Shown here piece by piece: positions 55,625-63,746 of a stretch of 64,000 nt of DNA. Location of the stretch: the NCBI RefSeq assembly GCF_900188065.1, contig NZ_FZNQ01000009.1, positions 62,001 through 126,000 on the forward strand, in the 5' to 3' direction. Under the pieces are notes generated by a model that was not told the origin of the DNA, ran no database searches, and was given only the letters and a program-made list of their open reading frames with translations. Positions within the stretch are counted from its first letter, which is position 1; every line of letters starts with the position of its first letter. The DNA is from Halorubrum vacuolatum. Lineage in GTDB: Archaea; Halobacteriota; Halobacteria; Halobacteriales; Haloferacaceae. Made by a program: the position numbers and the translations under genes.

Positions 55625-56062
55625 ATGGCGGAACCTGCCTTCTCAGTGCTTGAGATCATTGCGATCGCCGTACCTCTGATCGCGATCGTCGTATTCCAGA
55701 TTTTCAGCTCTAATCTCGACGAACGGATGCCCGATGAGGCATTGAAAATGATCGGACGGTTGCTAATCGTTACTGGCTTTCTGTTTATTGTGGGTCTCGT
55801 TTTTACTCTCGATGCGATCCTACGGACATCGCTCGACTCAGGACTTTTAGTGGGAACAACCGTGCTCGTGTTTGGCCTGTCGTTTCTCACTATGGTCGTG
55901 CTTGTGTTTCCCATGTACCTACTGGTGAAATCCGAAGATGAAACCCAACAGACCGAACTCTCGGACCTCTCCCCGAAAACAATGGAGGAAGATTTAGAAC
56001 CCCAGAGTGATGATAACCAAGTAGAGACGGAGCCTGAACCCGAGGTCGAGGAGACGGAATGA
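55625..56062 (+). CDS. Three-helix membrane protein (provirus)
   Basis: This 145-aa protein has three hydrophobic helices (IIAIAVPLIAIVVFQIF, IGRLLIVTGFLFIVGLVFTL, VGTTVLVFGLSFLTMVVLVFP) and a strongly acidic C-terminal tail (QSDDNQVETEPEPEVEETE). I recognise no family. The next gene's ATG overlaps its stop (ATGA), so they form a two-gene operon. It could be an accessory membrane component, for example superinfection exclusion, but nothing in the sequence shows this. Confidence 0.6.
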   Translation: MAEPAFSVLEIIAIAVPLIAIVVFQIFSSNLDERMPDEALKMIGRLLIVTGFLFIVGLVFTLDAILRTSLDSGLLVGTTVLVFGLSFLTMVVLVFPMYLLVKSEDETQQTELSDLSPKTMEEDLEPQSDDNQVETEPEPEVEETE

Positions 56063-56292
56063 ATCGGGTTCGCTACCTCCAAAGAACAATGGCTACCAAG
56101 AGTTTCAATCGTCGGGACATCGACCGGTTGATGAAAGGAGGCGTGGGCGGCATCATCGCGCTCGGCATCGGGATGGCGCTCATGGTAGCTGGTTCTATTT
56201 TCGGCGTAGCTATCGCAAACTCGCTGGGCTATGTCGTGGTTTTCCTTGCATTTGCGCTGCTGATTTGGACGATCTATCCTGCCTTCAAGTAA
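56059..56292 (+). CDS. Two-helix membrane protein (provirus)
   Basis: This 77-aa protein has a basic N-terminus (MNRVRYLQRTMATKSFNRRD) followed by two hydrophobic helices (GIIALGIGMALMVAGSIFGVAI and YVVVFLAFALLIWTIYPAF). It is translationally coupled to the preceding membrane gene by a 4-nt overlap. Start at an internal Met (MATKSF) is possible. The function is unknown. Confidence 0.55.
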   Translation: MNRVRYLQRTMATKSFNRRDIDRLMKGGVGGIIALGIGMALMVAGSIFGVAIANSLGYVVVFLAFALLIWTIYPAFK

Positions 56293-56309
56293 TTCGGTCA
56301 AGTGCGTAT

Positions 56310-56630
56310 TCATCGCTGATCGATCTCTAATCGGTCACCCACGATCTCAAGAGCATCAGTCACCCAGTGTGGGAGATCTCCATCGACACCGGAGCCGTCG
56401 CGAACCGCGTAGGTCGCTTCAAGCGATCGATTGACGATCCGGGCGTCGACGCGCCAGTCTGCATACGCCTCACCAGTTTCGAGTTCAACCTGGAGCGTCC
56501 GATTCGCGTCGAGCGTGATCGTCGCCTCGACGTGTTCCGGATCGCCCGGTCGGTGGATACCTTCGGCGATGAGATCGATCGTAAGTTCGGTCGTCTGTGC
56601 GCCGCCATGGGCTGGTTTCGTTGAGACCAT
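56310..56630 (-). CDS. Small soluble hypothetical protein (provirus)
   Basis: This 106-aa acidic protein has strands VEATITLDANRTLQVELETGE and WRVDARIVNRSLEATYAVRDG. It has no recognised domain. A CTCATAAC element (minus sense, about 56652-56659) fits the ATG at 56630. It lies downstream of the orc-like gene on the same strand; the iterons at 56674-56693 fall between them. Confidence 0.55.
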   Translation of the reverse strand: MVSTKPAHGGAQTTELTIDLIAEGIHRPGDPEHVEATITLDANRTLQVELETGEAYADWRVDARIVNRSLEATYAVRDGSGVDGDLPHWVTDALEIVGDRLEIDQR

Positions 56631-56673
56631 ACTCGGCCGTGGTTGCGATTACGTTATGAGTCTGACCCGGAGT

Positions 56674-56736
56674 GTTCCGAATGGTTCCGGATGGTCAAAA
56701 TCGACAGACAGAAGCGACTTACACTTGTTCCGGATG
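56674..56736. repeat. Iterons GTTCCGRATG at the 3' side of the orc-like gene
   Basis: Two head-to-tail 10-bp units (56674-56683 GTTCCGAATG and 56684-56693 GTTCCGGATG) and a third at 56727-56736 inside the end of the orc-like gene. The same units occur on its other side at 57795-57858. Direct repeats around an initiator gene are typical of a replication origin. Confidence 0.7.
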
Positions 56737-57750
56737 CACTTCGTGATGCTCAATAGACAGGTCGTAGAACTTCTTTCCAGCCCGGTGTTCGGTCTCGATC
56801 AGGTCGTAGTGCTCAAGTTTCAAGAGGTGAGAGTCTCGGAGGTATCGGAGGGTCACGGGGTCGGCGTGCTTTCGGGTGTAGCGCTCGTATAGCTCCCGCT
56901 GGATGAGCGGGCCCTCTTCGCGCAGTATCTCGTAGATGACGCGCTGGTGCTGGTTGAGCTTCGAGTAGGTCTTTCGTGCCATTTCCCGTTTCGCCTGGGG
57001 GAGAGCATCATCCACGACTCGCACAGGGATCGTCGAGAGACCTTCATCCATCGCGAAGCGGGCCGACACACGGAGCGTCTTTATGCCGGTTCGCGCATCC
57101 CCGTCGCAGAGGCGAGCGATACGCTCGAAGACATCTGCTTCCGCCGCGTTCGGTCCGAGGCCGGATCGAGCGCGTCGTTCGAGTATCTCCGCGATCATAT
57201 CGTCGCTGTAAGAGTCGAAGCGAACACGGTAGCCGACAGAGACGCGAGAGCGTACACGGTCGTCAAGGCCAGCGAGGAGATCGATCTCGTCGTTCGCGAT
57301 GCCGATCCACGAGAGGCCACGGATCTCGTGGAGGTCATAGAGCACCTCCGTCTCTTCCAACTGGTCGACCTCGTCGAGGATGACGACACCAGGACTGTTG
57401 AGGTTCATCTTCACGCGCTTGATTAGCTCCGACGTCGAGGAAGTTCGTGACACGGCCGTCCCAACGAGATCGCGAGCGAGAATCTCAAGGACCGCGTTTC
57501 TGGTATAGTCCTGCCAGCAGTTCACGTATGCGTGGGGGACATCGAGAACTTCTCGGCGAAGGGCTCGAACCGATGCACGGGCGACCGTGGTTTTGCCAGC
57601 TCCGGACGGACCGAAGAGGAAGCAGTTCTCGGCTCGGAAGCCGTCTTCGATCGGTGAGAGGGCATCGGTAACTTCGTTCATGTGGCTGTTCCGCCCAACG
57701 ACCTCACGCGGGAGGTGATCGTCATCAAACACCGCTCCATCACGTATCAC
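56719..57750 (-). CDS. orc: Orc1/Cdc6-like AAA+ replication initiator (provirus)
   Basis: This 343-aa protein has a DDDHLPREVVGR N-terminal segment, Walker A FGPSGAGKTT near residue 48 and Walker B VVILDEVDQLEE near 122. Sensor-1 SWIGIAND, sensor-2 region GDARTGIKTLRVSA, and a C-terminal winged helix (LNQHQRVIYEILREEGPLIQRELYERY) follow. It is shorter than chromosomal Orc1 (about 400 aa), as in plasmid and viral versions. It probably binds the flanking GTTCCGRATG iterons to start replication of the element. The start is GTG at 57750 with a CTTATGTAC element 27 nt upstream. Confidence 0.88.
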   Translation of the reverse strand: MIRDGAVFDDDHLPREVVGRNSHMNEVTDALSPIEDGFRAENCFLFGPSGAGKTTVARASVRALRREVLDVPHAYVNCWQDYTRNAVLEILARDLVGTAVSRTSSTSELIKRVKMNLNSPGVVILDEVDQLEETEVLYDLHEIRGLSWIGIANDEIDLLAGLDDRVRSRVSVGYRVRFDSYSDDMIAEILERRARSGLGPNAAEADVFERIARLCDGDARTGIKTLRVSARFAMDEGLSTIPVRVVDDALPQAKREMARKTYSKLNQHQRVIYEILREEGPLIQRELYERYTRKHADPVTLRYLRDSHLLKLEHYDLIETEHRAGKKFYDLSIEHHEVHPEQV

Positions 57751-57794
57751 AGTTTAACCGACTCACTGGAGAGTACATAAGGTGAACCCCGAGT

Positions 57795-57858
57795 GTTCCG
57801 GATGGTTCCGGATGGGACAGAATCGCTATATCATGGACAGTTAGTATTGTTCCGAATG
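57795..57858. repeat. Iterons GTTCCGRATG upstream of the orc-like gene (candidate origin)
   Basis: Units at 57795-57804 and 57805-57814 are directly tandem (one helical turn apart); a third lies at 57849-57858. They sit in the 230-nt AT-richer gap between the divergent orc-like and ATPase genes. With the copies at 56674-56736 there are six units around the initiator gene. Confidence 0.7.
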
Positions 57859-57980
57859 GTTATGTGGGTGGCAATGACCTGTTATTAATCTATAATGACC
57901 GTATTCGATTGAATACTCCATTTCATCGCGACAGGCGGCTGGGACCTACTTTTTTTAATTTGCCCGCAATATTGGCAGGC

Positions 57981-59434
57981 GTGCAAAAAATAGAGATCCA
58001 AAGATTCGGTCCAATAAAACAAGCCGAAATTGATGTGTCACCACTGACTGTATTAATCGGGCCAAACGGCTCTGGAAAGAGTTATACTGCGAAGCTCTTG
58101 CATTCATATTACAGGTCTTATGGAGATGTACTTTTCCGACGTGTTACACAAAAAACAAAAAAAGAGGAACTATTATCCGAAGATCAATACGACGCCTATG
58201 AAGAAGCTCTTCAAGAATTGCAGAATGGGAATGAAGCACACGTTGATCCTTCGATAATAAACGCGATAGCAGAGTTTGTATACCAAGAAATGTCGGAAAA
58301 GTTAGACAGGGGAATCACATCAACATTTTCTAGCGAAGCACACGATCTGATTACCGAAGGACGTAGGAAGACTAGATTTGACATATCTACTGAGTTTGGT
58401 GGGACTGAAATCAGTTTTTGGCGTGAAGACGAAAACATCCAAACTAGGCAGTTTCCAGAAATAAATGATCGCGTGGTATTGGTACCAGAAGGAGGTGGAT
58501 TTGAAGAGGTAGCCACAGGTACAAAAAAAGAAGACAGAGGGTATCTATTCGAAGTTCCTGAAGATGCGTTAGCAGATATAGATTTAACCACAATATTGGC
58601 TGTTCTGACGTTGAGTGAGATTGGTATAGGCATTCGTACGGATTCTCGCTACTTACCTGCTGCAAGGTCGGGGCTACTGGAAAGCCATAAAGTCATTTCT
58701 CAAGGTGCATTTGACATGTTATCTCATGCGGGCATCGAGCCAATAGAAGTCCCGGCATTTTCTGGCGAAGTCAAAGACTATCTTAATCAGATCGTGAATA
58801 TGTCTAACAAAGACGAGGGGGAATTGAGCGATATAGCTGATGATTATGAGCAAGATCTGTTGGATGGAGAAATTAAGATAGAGCAAAAAGACGACAGACC
58901 TTACCCAGAAATAAAATTCTTACAACTTGGACGTGAATTTCCACTGCATCTCATTTCAACCGGCGTATTAGAAACAGCTCCTCTTATTTTATACACCAGA
59001 TATTTGCTGTCAAGCGATTCAACCCTTGTAATTGAAGAACCAGAAGCTCACCTCCATCCCGAGAATCAACTGAAGGTGGCACATTTTATTGTTAGGCTTT
59101 CGAACGCAGGTGTAAGGGTTATTGTTACAACTCATAGTGATTTCTTTTTACAACAATTGAGTCACTCAATCAGGCTATCACAGGTTAATGAAAAATCAAG
59201 AATGATAGCAAATTAGCTGATGTCCCTGAAATAGACCCCCAGAAGGTATCGATCCACGTTTTTGAGTCTGTAGGAGAAGGACCAGGTGACTTCCAAGAAT
59301 ATAGCGCGACAAAGCTAGACATAGACGGAGCAGAGGGTATTCCACTAGAAGAATTTGAGCGTGTAACTGACAATCTCTACGGACTTTCCTTTAAAATCAA
59401 TAGATTACTTGAAAAAACATGGGAGGTGAACTAG
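57981..59434 (+). CDS. OLD/AAA-type ATPase, frameshifted near the C-terminus
   Basis: The first frame gives 411 aa (to 59216) from the GTG at 57981, with an AT-rich TTTTTTTAAT box about 27 nt upstream. Walker A is IGPNGSGKSY (27-34), Walker B TLVIEEPEAHLHPE (351-355 region), and the following TTHSDFF holds the H-loop, as in SMC/OLD-like ATPases of defence systems. A -1 shift at the A5 run 59191-59195 restores a further 80 codons ending at 59434 (ADVPEIDPQKVSIHVFES ... LLEKTWEVN), so the original protein was about 490 aa. The frameshift may be real, programmed or a sequencing error. The gene is much more AT-rich than the chromosome. It pairs with the nuclease-like gene 4 nt downstream. Confidence 0.75.
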
Positions 59435-59438
59435 TAGA

Positions 59439-60008
59439 ATGTCCAGTAATGGTGTGAATATAACGCTTTCACAAGTGTCCAATACATTGTCCATATCAGA
59501 ATACGATTCTTGTGAGGAAAGTGGCTGCAGGATAAGATTTGATGATATTCCTGAAAGAGTCGTTGTTCGTCCTGAAGAGCTTGGTGATGATGATGAACGG
59601 GCAGATTATGCAGTGTTTTTTCCTGAACCACAGACTAACCGACCGTCTGGCATAGGGACCCCTCTGGATTCAGCTGGGAGCAGTAATAGTAATGCTGTTG
59701 ATTATGTTGCAGCTATTGAGCTTAAATCAACATTTGACGATAGAAAAAAGGTAAAATCACAAATAGAGGGGGCTATCGATTTTATAATTGACACATTGAC
59801 AAACATCTGTCAGCCATGGTGGGAAGTTAAGTGCTTATGTTTGGTTGTTCCTAGAACAAGCAATATCAATCTTAGAAAAAATCCAATAACATTTGACAAG
59901 CACTTGCGTGGAAAAAGAAAAATATTCGAGGTGGTGACTCTGAGAAACAATCAGGAGTTGGTGTCTGTTTTTGAGCGATATGGCGAAGATGTTGGAACGC
60001 CGTTGTGA
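59439..60008 (+). CDS. Nuclease-like partner of the ATPase (PD-(D/E)xK-type motif)
   Basis: This 189-aa protein has Asp57 in ADYAVFF, followed by VAAIELKSTF (Glu94, Lys96) and a basic helix KKVKSQIEGAIDFI, the order D...ExK...Q-helix seen in many restriction-endonuclease-like folds. The C-terminal half has strands EVKCLCLVVPR and KIFEVVTLRNN. It begins 4 nt after the restored end of the ATPase gene, and both share AT-rich codon use. The pair therefore probably works as one unit, perhaps an anti-virus or addiction system. The nuclease call rests only on motif spacing. Confidence 0.6.
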   Translation: MSSNGVNITLSQVSNTLSISEYDSCEESGCRIRFDDIPERVVVRPEELGDDDERADYAVFFPEPQTNRPSGIGTPLDSAGSSNSNAVDYVAAIELKSTFDDRKKVKSQIEGAIDFIIDTLTNICQPWWEVKCLCLVVPRTSNINLRKNPITFDKHLRGKRKIFEVVTLRNNQELVSVFERYGEDVGTPL

Positions 60009-60049
60009 TGATTAACTTTCGTGTAGTAGATCAGCCAGAGTAGGTCTGT

Positions 60050-60110
60050 CCTCCCAGGACCGGAAGCCCGAAGAGAAGATATTCTAGGCTCGAAGATCGT
60101 TCTCGATCGG
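60050..60110 (-). pseudogene. Decayed fragment of an orc1/cdc6-like gene
   Basis: On the plus strand this stretch aligns, with several small gaps, to the Walker A region of the intact orc-like gene (57600-57660). Shared pieces include CCGAAGAG-AAG, TTCT-GGCTCG-AAG and CTCGATCGGT. The reading frame is destroyed. It is probably the relic of a second initiator gene. The rest of the 60009-60225 gap shows nothing else recognisable. Confidence 0.5.
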
Positions 60111-60225
60111 TACGAGGACGAACTGAGGTGAACGTGGTCGTGCGTACCTATCGGACGGACCTCACGCTGACAAACTAGAGAGATAGTAGAGTAAGGTTAG
60201 TGACCTGAGACTGTTTCTACGGTCT

Positions 60226-60508
60226 ATGCCCTCCCAACAGAACTTCATAATCGGCAGTACCGCAATTGTCATCGCCACCGCGGGGTGTTCCGATCTTGCA
60301 GAATTCGACTCCACTTATTCGTCATCCGATGACAGCGGGTCAGATGATAGGCCAATATTAGACGACGAAGAAACCCGTCACGATCTTGTTGAAATCTATA
60401 ACGATGCGATCGGGACGTGAACTGGAGGAAGAGGCCAACGAACTAGAGATGAAAAACATAGACGAGCTAGCTGAGATGCTTGATGTCGAACCCGAAAGTG
60501 GATTCTAG
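60226..60508 (+). pseudogene. Small lipoprotein gene with probable frameshift
   Basis: The first frame (to 60420) gives 64 aa: a short signal with a lipobox-like ATAGC (Cys near 21), then an acidic Ser/Asp spacer and DDEETRHDLVEIYNDAIGT. The adjacent frame continues without a break as GRELEEEANELEMKNIDELAEML and stops at 60508, so a single-base shift near 60413-60420 probably truncated a protein of about 93 aa. The complete protein would be an exported lipid-anchored helical protein of unknown role. It is convergent with, and overlaps by 4 nt, the next gene. Confidence 0.5.
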
Positions 60509-60762
60509 CGCCACCGACTTTTGATCCTTGTCCGGTAGTGTAGGCCGATCACGTCAGTGTTGAACTGCTGGATCGTCACGGGGTCCAGCTCATCACGGGC
60601 GTCCCTCATGTTCTGCTCGCTCTCGATCAGATGTGCGAGCGCCGCATCGATCACAACGCTCATCGGAGGGTCGTCGTCAGAACCGCTCGCGACGATCTCA
60701 CTTGCGCGTTCGAGCTGCCGCTCGCGTTCATCCGTCAATTTGAGCGACGTTCGACGGCTCAT
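60505..60762 (-). CDS. Ribbon-helix-helix-like DNA-binding protein (provirus)
   Basis: This 85-aa protein starts MSRRTSLKLTDERERQLERASEIV, a strand-helix typical of Arc/CopG-type ribbon-helix-helix regulators. A second helix PMSVVIDAALAHLIESEQN follows, with a C-terminal extension QQFNTDVIGLHYRTRIKSRWR. I recall similar haloarchaeal proteins as DUF7386, unverified. It is probably a transcription factor of the element. The 240-nt gap upstream (60763-61003) contains no gene. Confidence 0.68.
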   Translation of the reverse strand: MSRRTSLKLTDERERQLERASEIVASGSDDDPPMSVVIDAALAHLIESEQNMRDARDELDPVTIQQFNTDVIGLHYRTRIKSRWR

Positions 60763-61003
60763 TCATATACCTCCGTATGCACCGGGGGTCGATTCCCGTC
60801 GATCTGGAGTGACTGAACCGGGCCGCGTTCATATAGGGGGGTGGGGCCACCGCCACGATCGGCGCGGGGACCCCACCCGAACCCCTCCGTTTTGATGCAC
60901 CTGTCGAGCCCATAGCCCACGGGAAAGTGCATAGATCGAGGATCGGTAATACATCCACACCGCACCCCACGGGGTCGCATCGAAAACCCCTCTCCGACGG
61001 GTT

Positions 61004-61210
61004 TCATCGGATCCCCGCTGGTAGTTCCGGAATTCGGCCGTCCGATACCGCCCGCACCACGTACACGCCGCGGTCGAGCCGCTGGACGTGCATTCGCTGG
61101 TCGTCGGGGATTTGCCCATCGTCGAGCACGCCGTCCATCCCCAGCTCGCCCTTATCGAGCGTCACGCGGGGTGTTCCATCACAATCTACGAGCTTTCGTA
61201 GCGAAGACAT
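61004..61210 (-). CDS. Small hypothetical protein (provirus)
   Basis: This 68-aa protein (MSSLRKLVDCDGTPRVTLDKGEL ... RMHVQRLDRGVYVVRAV) has the strand-rich look of a small DNA- or membrane-proximal regulator. I cannot place it in a family with confidence. A CATTTTATACC element (minus sense, 61231-61241) lies about 27 nt upstream of the ATG at 61210. It is divergent from the structural genes. Confidence 0.6.
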   Translation of the reverse strand: MSSLRKLVDCDGTPRVTLDKGELGMDGVLDDGQIPDDQRMHVQRLDRGVYVVRAVSDGRIPELPAGIR

Positions 61211-61324
61211 CGTTCCTCCGGGGCACGGTGGGGTATAAAATGATACCGGCGTATCCACCACGTATCCATAGCATATCCGCAAACCGGCGTTTAACCACGG
61301 CGCGCGTGGGCTTCACGGACGCGT

Positions 61325-61747
61325 ATGGCAACAGCATTCGGCGGTCTAAGCGAGTACACTGGTAAAGAAATCGACCTGATCGACCTTGCGGCGGTGATCG
61401 GCATCCCCTGGTTCGCGGCGACCATCTTCGGCGTGTTCAGTTTCGAACTGTCGATCTTCGGTGGCTACAACTTCTCGGATGCGATCTGGAGCGTGGGCGG
61501 GGCCGAGATCTCCTTCGCGCTGCTCGCAGTGTTGTTCCTCACCGTCTGGATCCTCGGCACGAACGAGTTGAACGGGAGCGACTACCGGCCTGAAGAGTTG
61601 GCAGCGATCGTATTCGCGCTCCTCACGCCGTTGATGTTCGTGTTCGTTCCCGCGTTCGAGAGTCTCGTACTGTGGAACGACATCAGCCAGCTGTTCTTCA
61701 CGCTGGCGGTGTCGGTGGCAACGACGTGGATCAGCTACGTCGCATAA
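61325..61747 (+). CDS. Pleolipovirus VP3-like membrane protein
   Basis: This 140-aa protein has four hydrophobic helices (IDLAAVIGIPWFAATIFGVF, GGAEISFALLAVLFLTVWIL, LAAIVFALLTPLMFVFVPAF, ISQLFFTLAVSVATTWISYV). Pleolipovirus VP3-type proteins are small four-helix proteins embedded in the virion membrane and encoded just before the spike gene, which is the arrangement here. The assignment rests on topology and gene order rather than sequence identity. Confidence 0.68.
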   Translation: MATAFGGLSEYTGKEIDLIDLAAVIGIPWFAATIFGVFSFELSIFGGYNFSDAIWSVGGAEISFALLAVLFLTVWILGTNELNGSDYRPEELAAIVFALLTPLMFVFVPAFESLVLWNDISQLFFTLAVSVATTWISYVA

Positions 61748-61773
61748 GCGGCCTTTCGAGAGCGTTCACACTT

Positions 61774-61881
61774 ATGACAGAGACACCAGCGATCGGACCT
61801 CGAAGCGCGTTGATCCTCGCGGCACTGTGGGGAGGAATCACCATCGCGGCGTACGCCGCCGTGATCGGCTCAATGCTGTAA
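61774..61881 (+). CDS. One-helix small membrane protein
   Basis: This 35-aa peptide, MTETPAIGPRS followed by a single hydrophobic helix (ALILAALWGGITIAAYAAVIG), lies between the VP3-like and spike-like genes in the same orientation. Small membrane ORFs occur at this position in related elements as I recall. Its size makes the call tentative, but the ATG, the helix and the tight spacing (14 nt to the next start) support it. Confidence 0.55.
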   Translation: MTETPAIGPRSALILAALWGGITIAAYAAVIGSML

Positions 61882-61895
61882 CAACTAACACGACA

Positions 61896-63734
61896 ATGAC
61901 AACGAAATCTGAAGATACGAGGATCAATCGACGGCGGTTCATGCAAGGAGTGGGAGCATCGGCTGGAGCGGCGATCGGGCTCGCCCATGCCCACGGTCCC
62001 GTGCAACAAGCAGACGCTATCGCCCCTGCGGTCGCCGTCGGAGCGGTCGGCGGGTCAGCCGCCTTGGGGTGGGCACTCCGTGAGTTCGAAGTAGTCGGGA
62101 GTGACAGTCCTGCTGAGGGTCTTACAGCCGATGCTCTCGAACAATCGGCTTATGAGACGATGCGAGCACGTCGGAGTAACAACTACTCCACCTTCATTGA
62201 CAACAAAAACATTCTCGATGGCGCTGAACACTCGGCATATACGGAAGCTAAGATCGCAGCGATCGAGGCGTTAAACGATCAAGAAAGCCAAGACGATGTA
62301 CAAGATGCGGCCGTTGATGCCGTCGATGAGTACCAAACAACCATAGAAAAGAACCTCCTCAAATCATGGAATGAGTCCGTTGAGGAGTTCTACGCCCTCT
62401 ATGAGACTGTCGACGAGCACGACGATCTGGGTACTAGCTCGGTTTTTCGGAACTCGTTCTACGAAAATCCTCGAAAACCCGATGATACTGAGGAGTACCA
62501 AGATGAACACACCTACGAACTTGCGAATGGTGAGGAGTTCGAACTCCACTACCTCCAGATCACCTACAACCCCTCGAACAACACCTATACTGAGAACTAC
62601 TGGTCTGCTATCTACTTCCACCAAGAGGATGGTAATAACGACCGTCAATACAGGTACTTCGTAAAGTTCGACCGCGACGGCTCCGACCGCGTCGACGAAC
62701 TCGAAGAAGAAGGCGCTGAGGGGTTCTATCTCGCATACTACACGTGGAAAAACTTGATCGACGATATTCAAGACGCATTTTCCAACGTCCGTGATGGCGT
62801 CATCACATGGGTAGATGAAGTGTACGGTGAAGTTCAGTCCGGAGACATCGACATCGAGGAGCTGATCACACCTCGTGAGCAGGCTGAAATGATGGCTGAA
62901 GATGAGGACATGGCGAAAGCCATCGCCGACCTTCAGGCACTCAATATCCCAATCGACGTTGAACGGGAGGCTGAGATCTACCTCCCTGAACCCGATGCCA
63001 CCGTACGAGGAACACTCGGAATCACACAAGATCAATCGATCGAAGCCGGCGAGGAGTACGACCCGGATGAAGACATCGACGGGTCGGTGTACCTCACGTA
63101 CGACGTATCACTCGGCGAGGGATCATGGGGTGCATATGAGGACGAGATCGATGGTGGCGAAGTCACTTTCACTGATCATCCGTTCCCAGATACCTCTTTC
63201 ACGATAACCACGATCGCCGACGAATCCGTCACTGTCACTGATGACGAGTTCACTCCTCGTGATTCCGACGGCGACGAATACGACGGCGTGAACGACGAGG
63301 ACGCCGATCACTTCACGATTGACCTTAGTGACGACCTAGACGATGCGATCACCGAAATCGAGGGTGTTCAATACTTTCCGACAGACGATGAGTCGAACTA
63401 TGAGACGATCCAGCTCTCGGATCCCTTCGAAGTCGTCTCGATCGAGACTTCAGGCGGCGAGCAAGTCGAGGAAATGAACTTCGAATCCTCCGAGCCGCAG
63501 TCCGACGATAATTACATCTCACAGGAAGAGTGGGACGAACTTGAGGAGCAAAATCAAGAACTGATCGACAAATTCAACGAGTCACAAGAGGGTGGCGGGA
63601 TCGGTGGCGGACTCCCCGACTTTGGGGACTTCGACGCCGGGATGGGAACGATAGCGGCCGGTGTCGCCGTCGGCGCGGGTGTCCTCATCGGTCTCAGAGA
63701 GATCATTTCCCTATGGCTCCCCGGCGGCCGCTAA
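61896..63734 (+). CDS. Spike-like virion surface protein, Tat-exported, C-terminal membrane anchor
   Basis: This 612-aa protein begins with a twin-arginine signal (RINRRRFMQGVGASAGAAIG). A large acidic ectodomain follows with NWS/NNT-type glycosylation sites. A short heptad stalk (EEWDELEEQNQELIDKFNE, about 560-580) precedes a Gly-rich segment and one transmembrane helix (about 583-606, GTIAAGVAVGAGVLIGLREIISLW), ending in a few residues. This is the plan of pleolipovirus VP4/VP5-type spikes that mediate attachment and fusion. The ATG at 61896 is the only start that gives the Tat signal at the N-terminus. Confidence 0.82.
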   Translation: MTTKSEDTRINRRRFMQGVGASAGAAIGLAHAHGPVQQADAIAPAVAVGAVGGSAALGWALREFEVVGSDSPAEGLTADALEQSAYETMRARRSNNYSTFIDNKNILDGAEHSAYTEAKIAAIEALNDQESQDDVQDAAVDAVDEYQTTIEKNLLKSWNESVEEFYALYETVDEHDDLGTSSVFRNSFYENPRKPDDTEEYQDEHTYELANGEEFELHYLQITYNPSNNTYTENYWSAIYFHQEDGNNDRQYRYFVKFDRDGSDRVDELEEEGAEGFYLAYYTWKNLIDDIQDAFSNVRDGVITWVDEVYGEVQSGDIDIEELITPREQAEMMAEDEDMAKAIADLQALNIPIDVEREAEIYLPEPDATVRGTLGITQDQSIEAGEEYDPDEDIDGSVYLTYDVSLGEGSWGAYEDEIDGGEVTFTDHPFPDTSFTITTIADESVTVTDDEFTPRDSDGDEYDGVNDEDADHFTIDLSDDLDDAITEIEGVQYFPTDDESNYETIQLSDPFEVVSIETSGGEQVEEMNFESSEPQSDDNYISQEEWDELEEQNQELIDKFNESQEGGGIGGGLPDFGDFDAGMGTIAAGVAVGAGVLIGLREIISLWLPGGR

Positions 63735-63746
63735 GTCACTACCATC

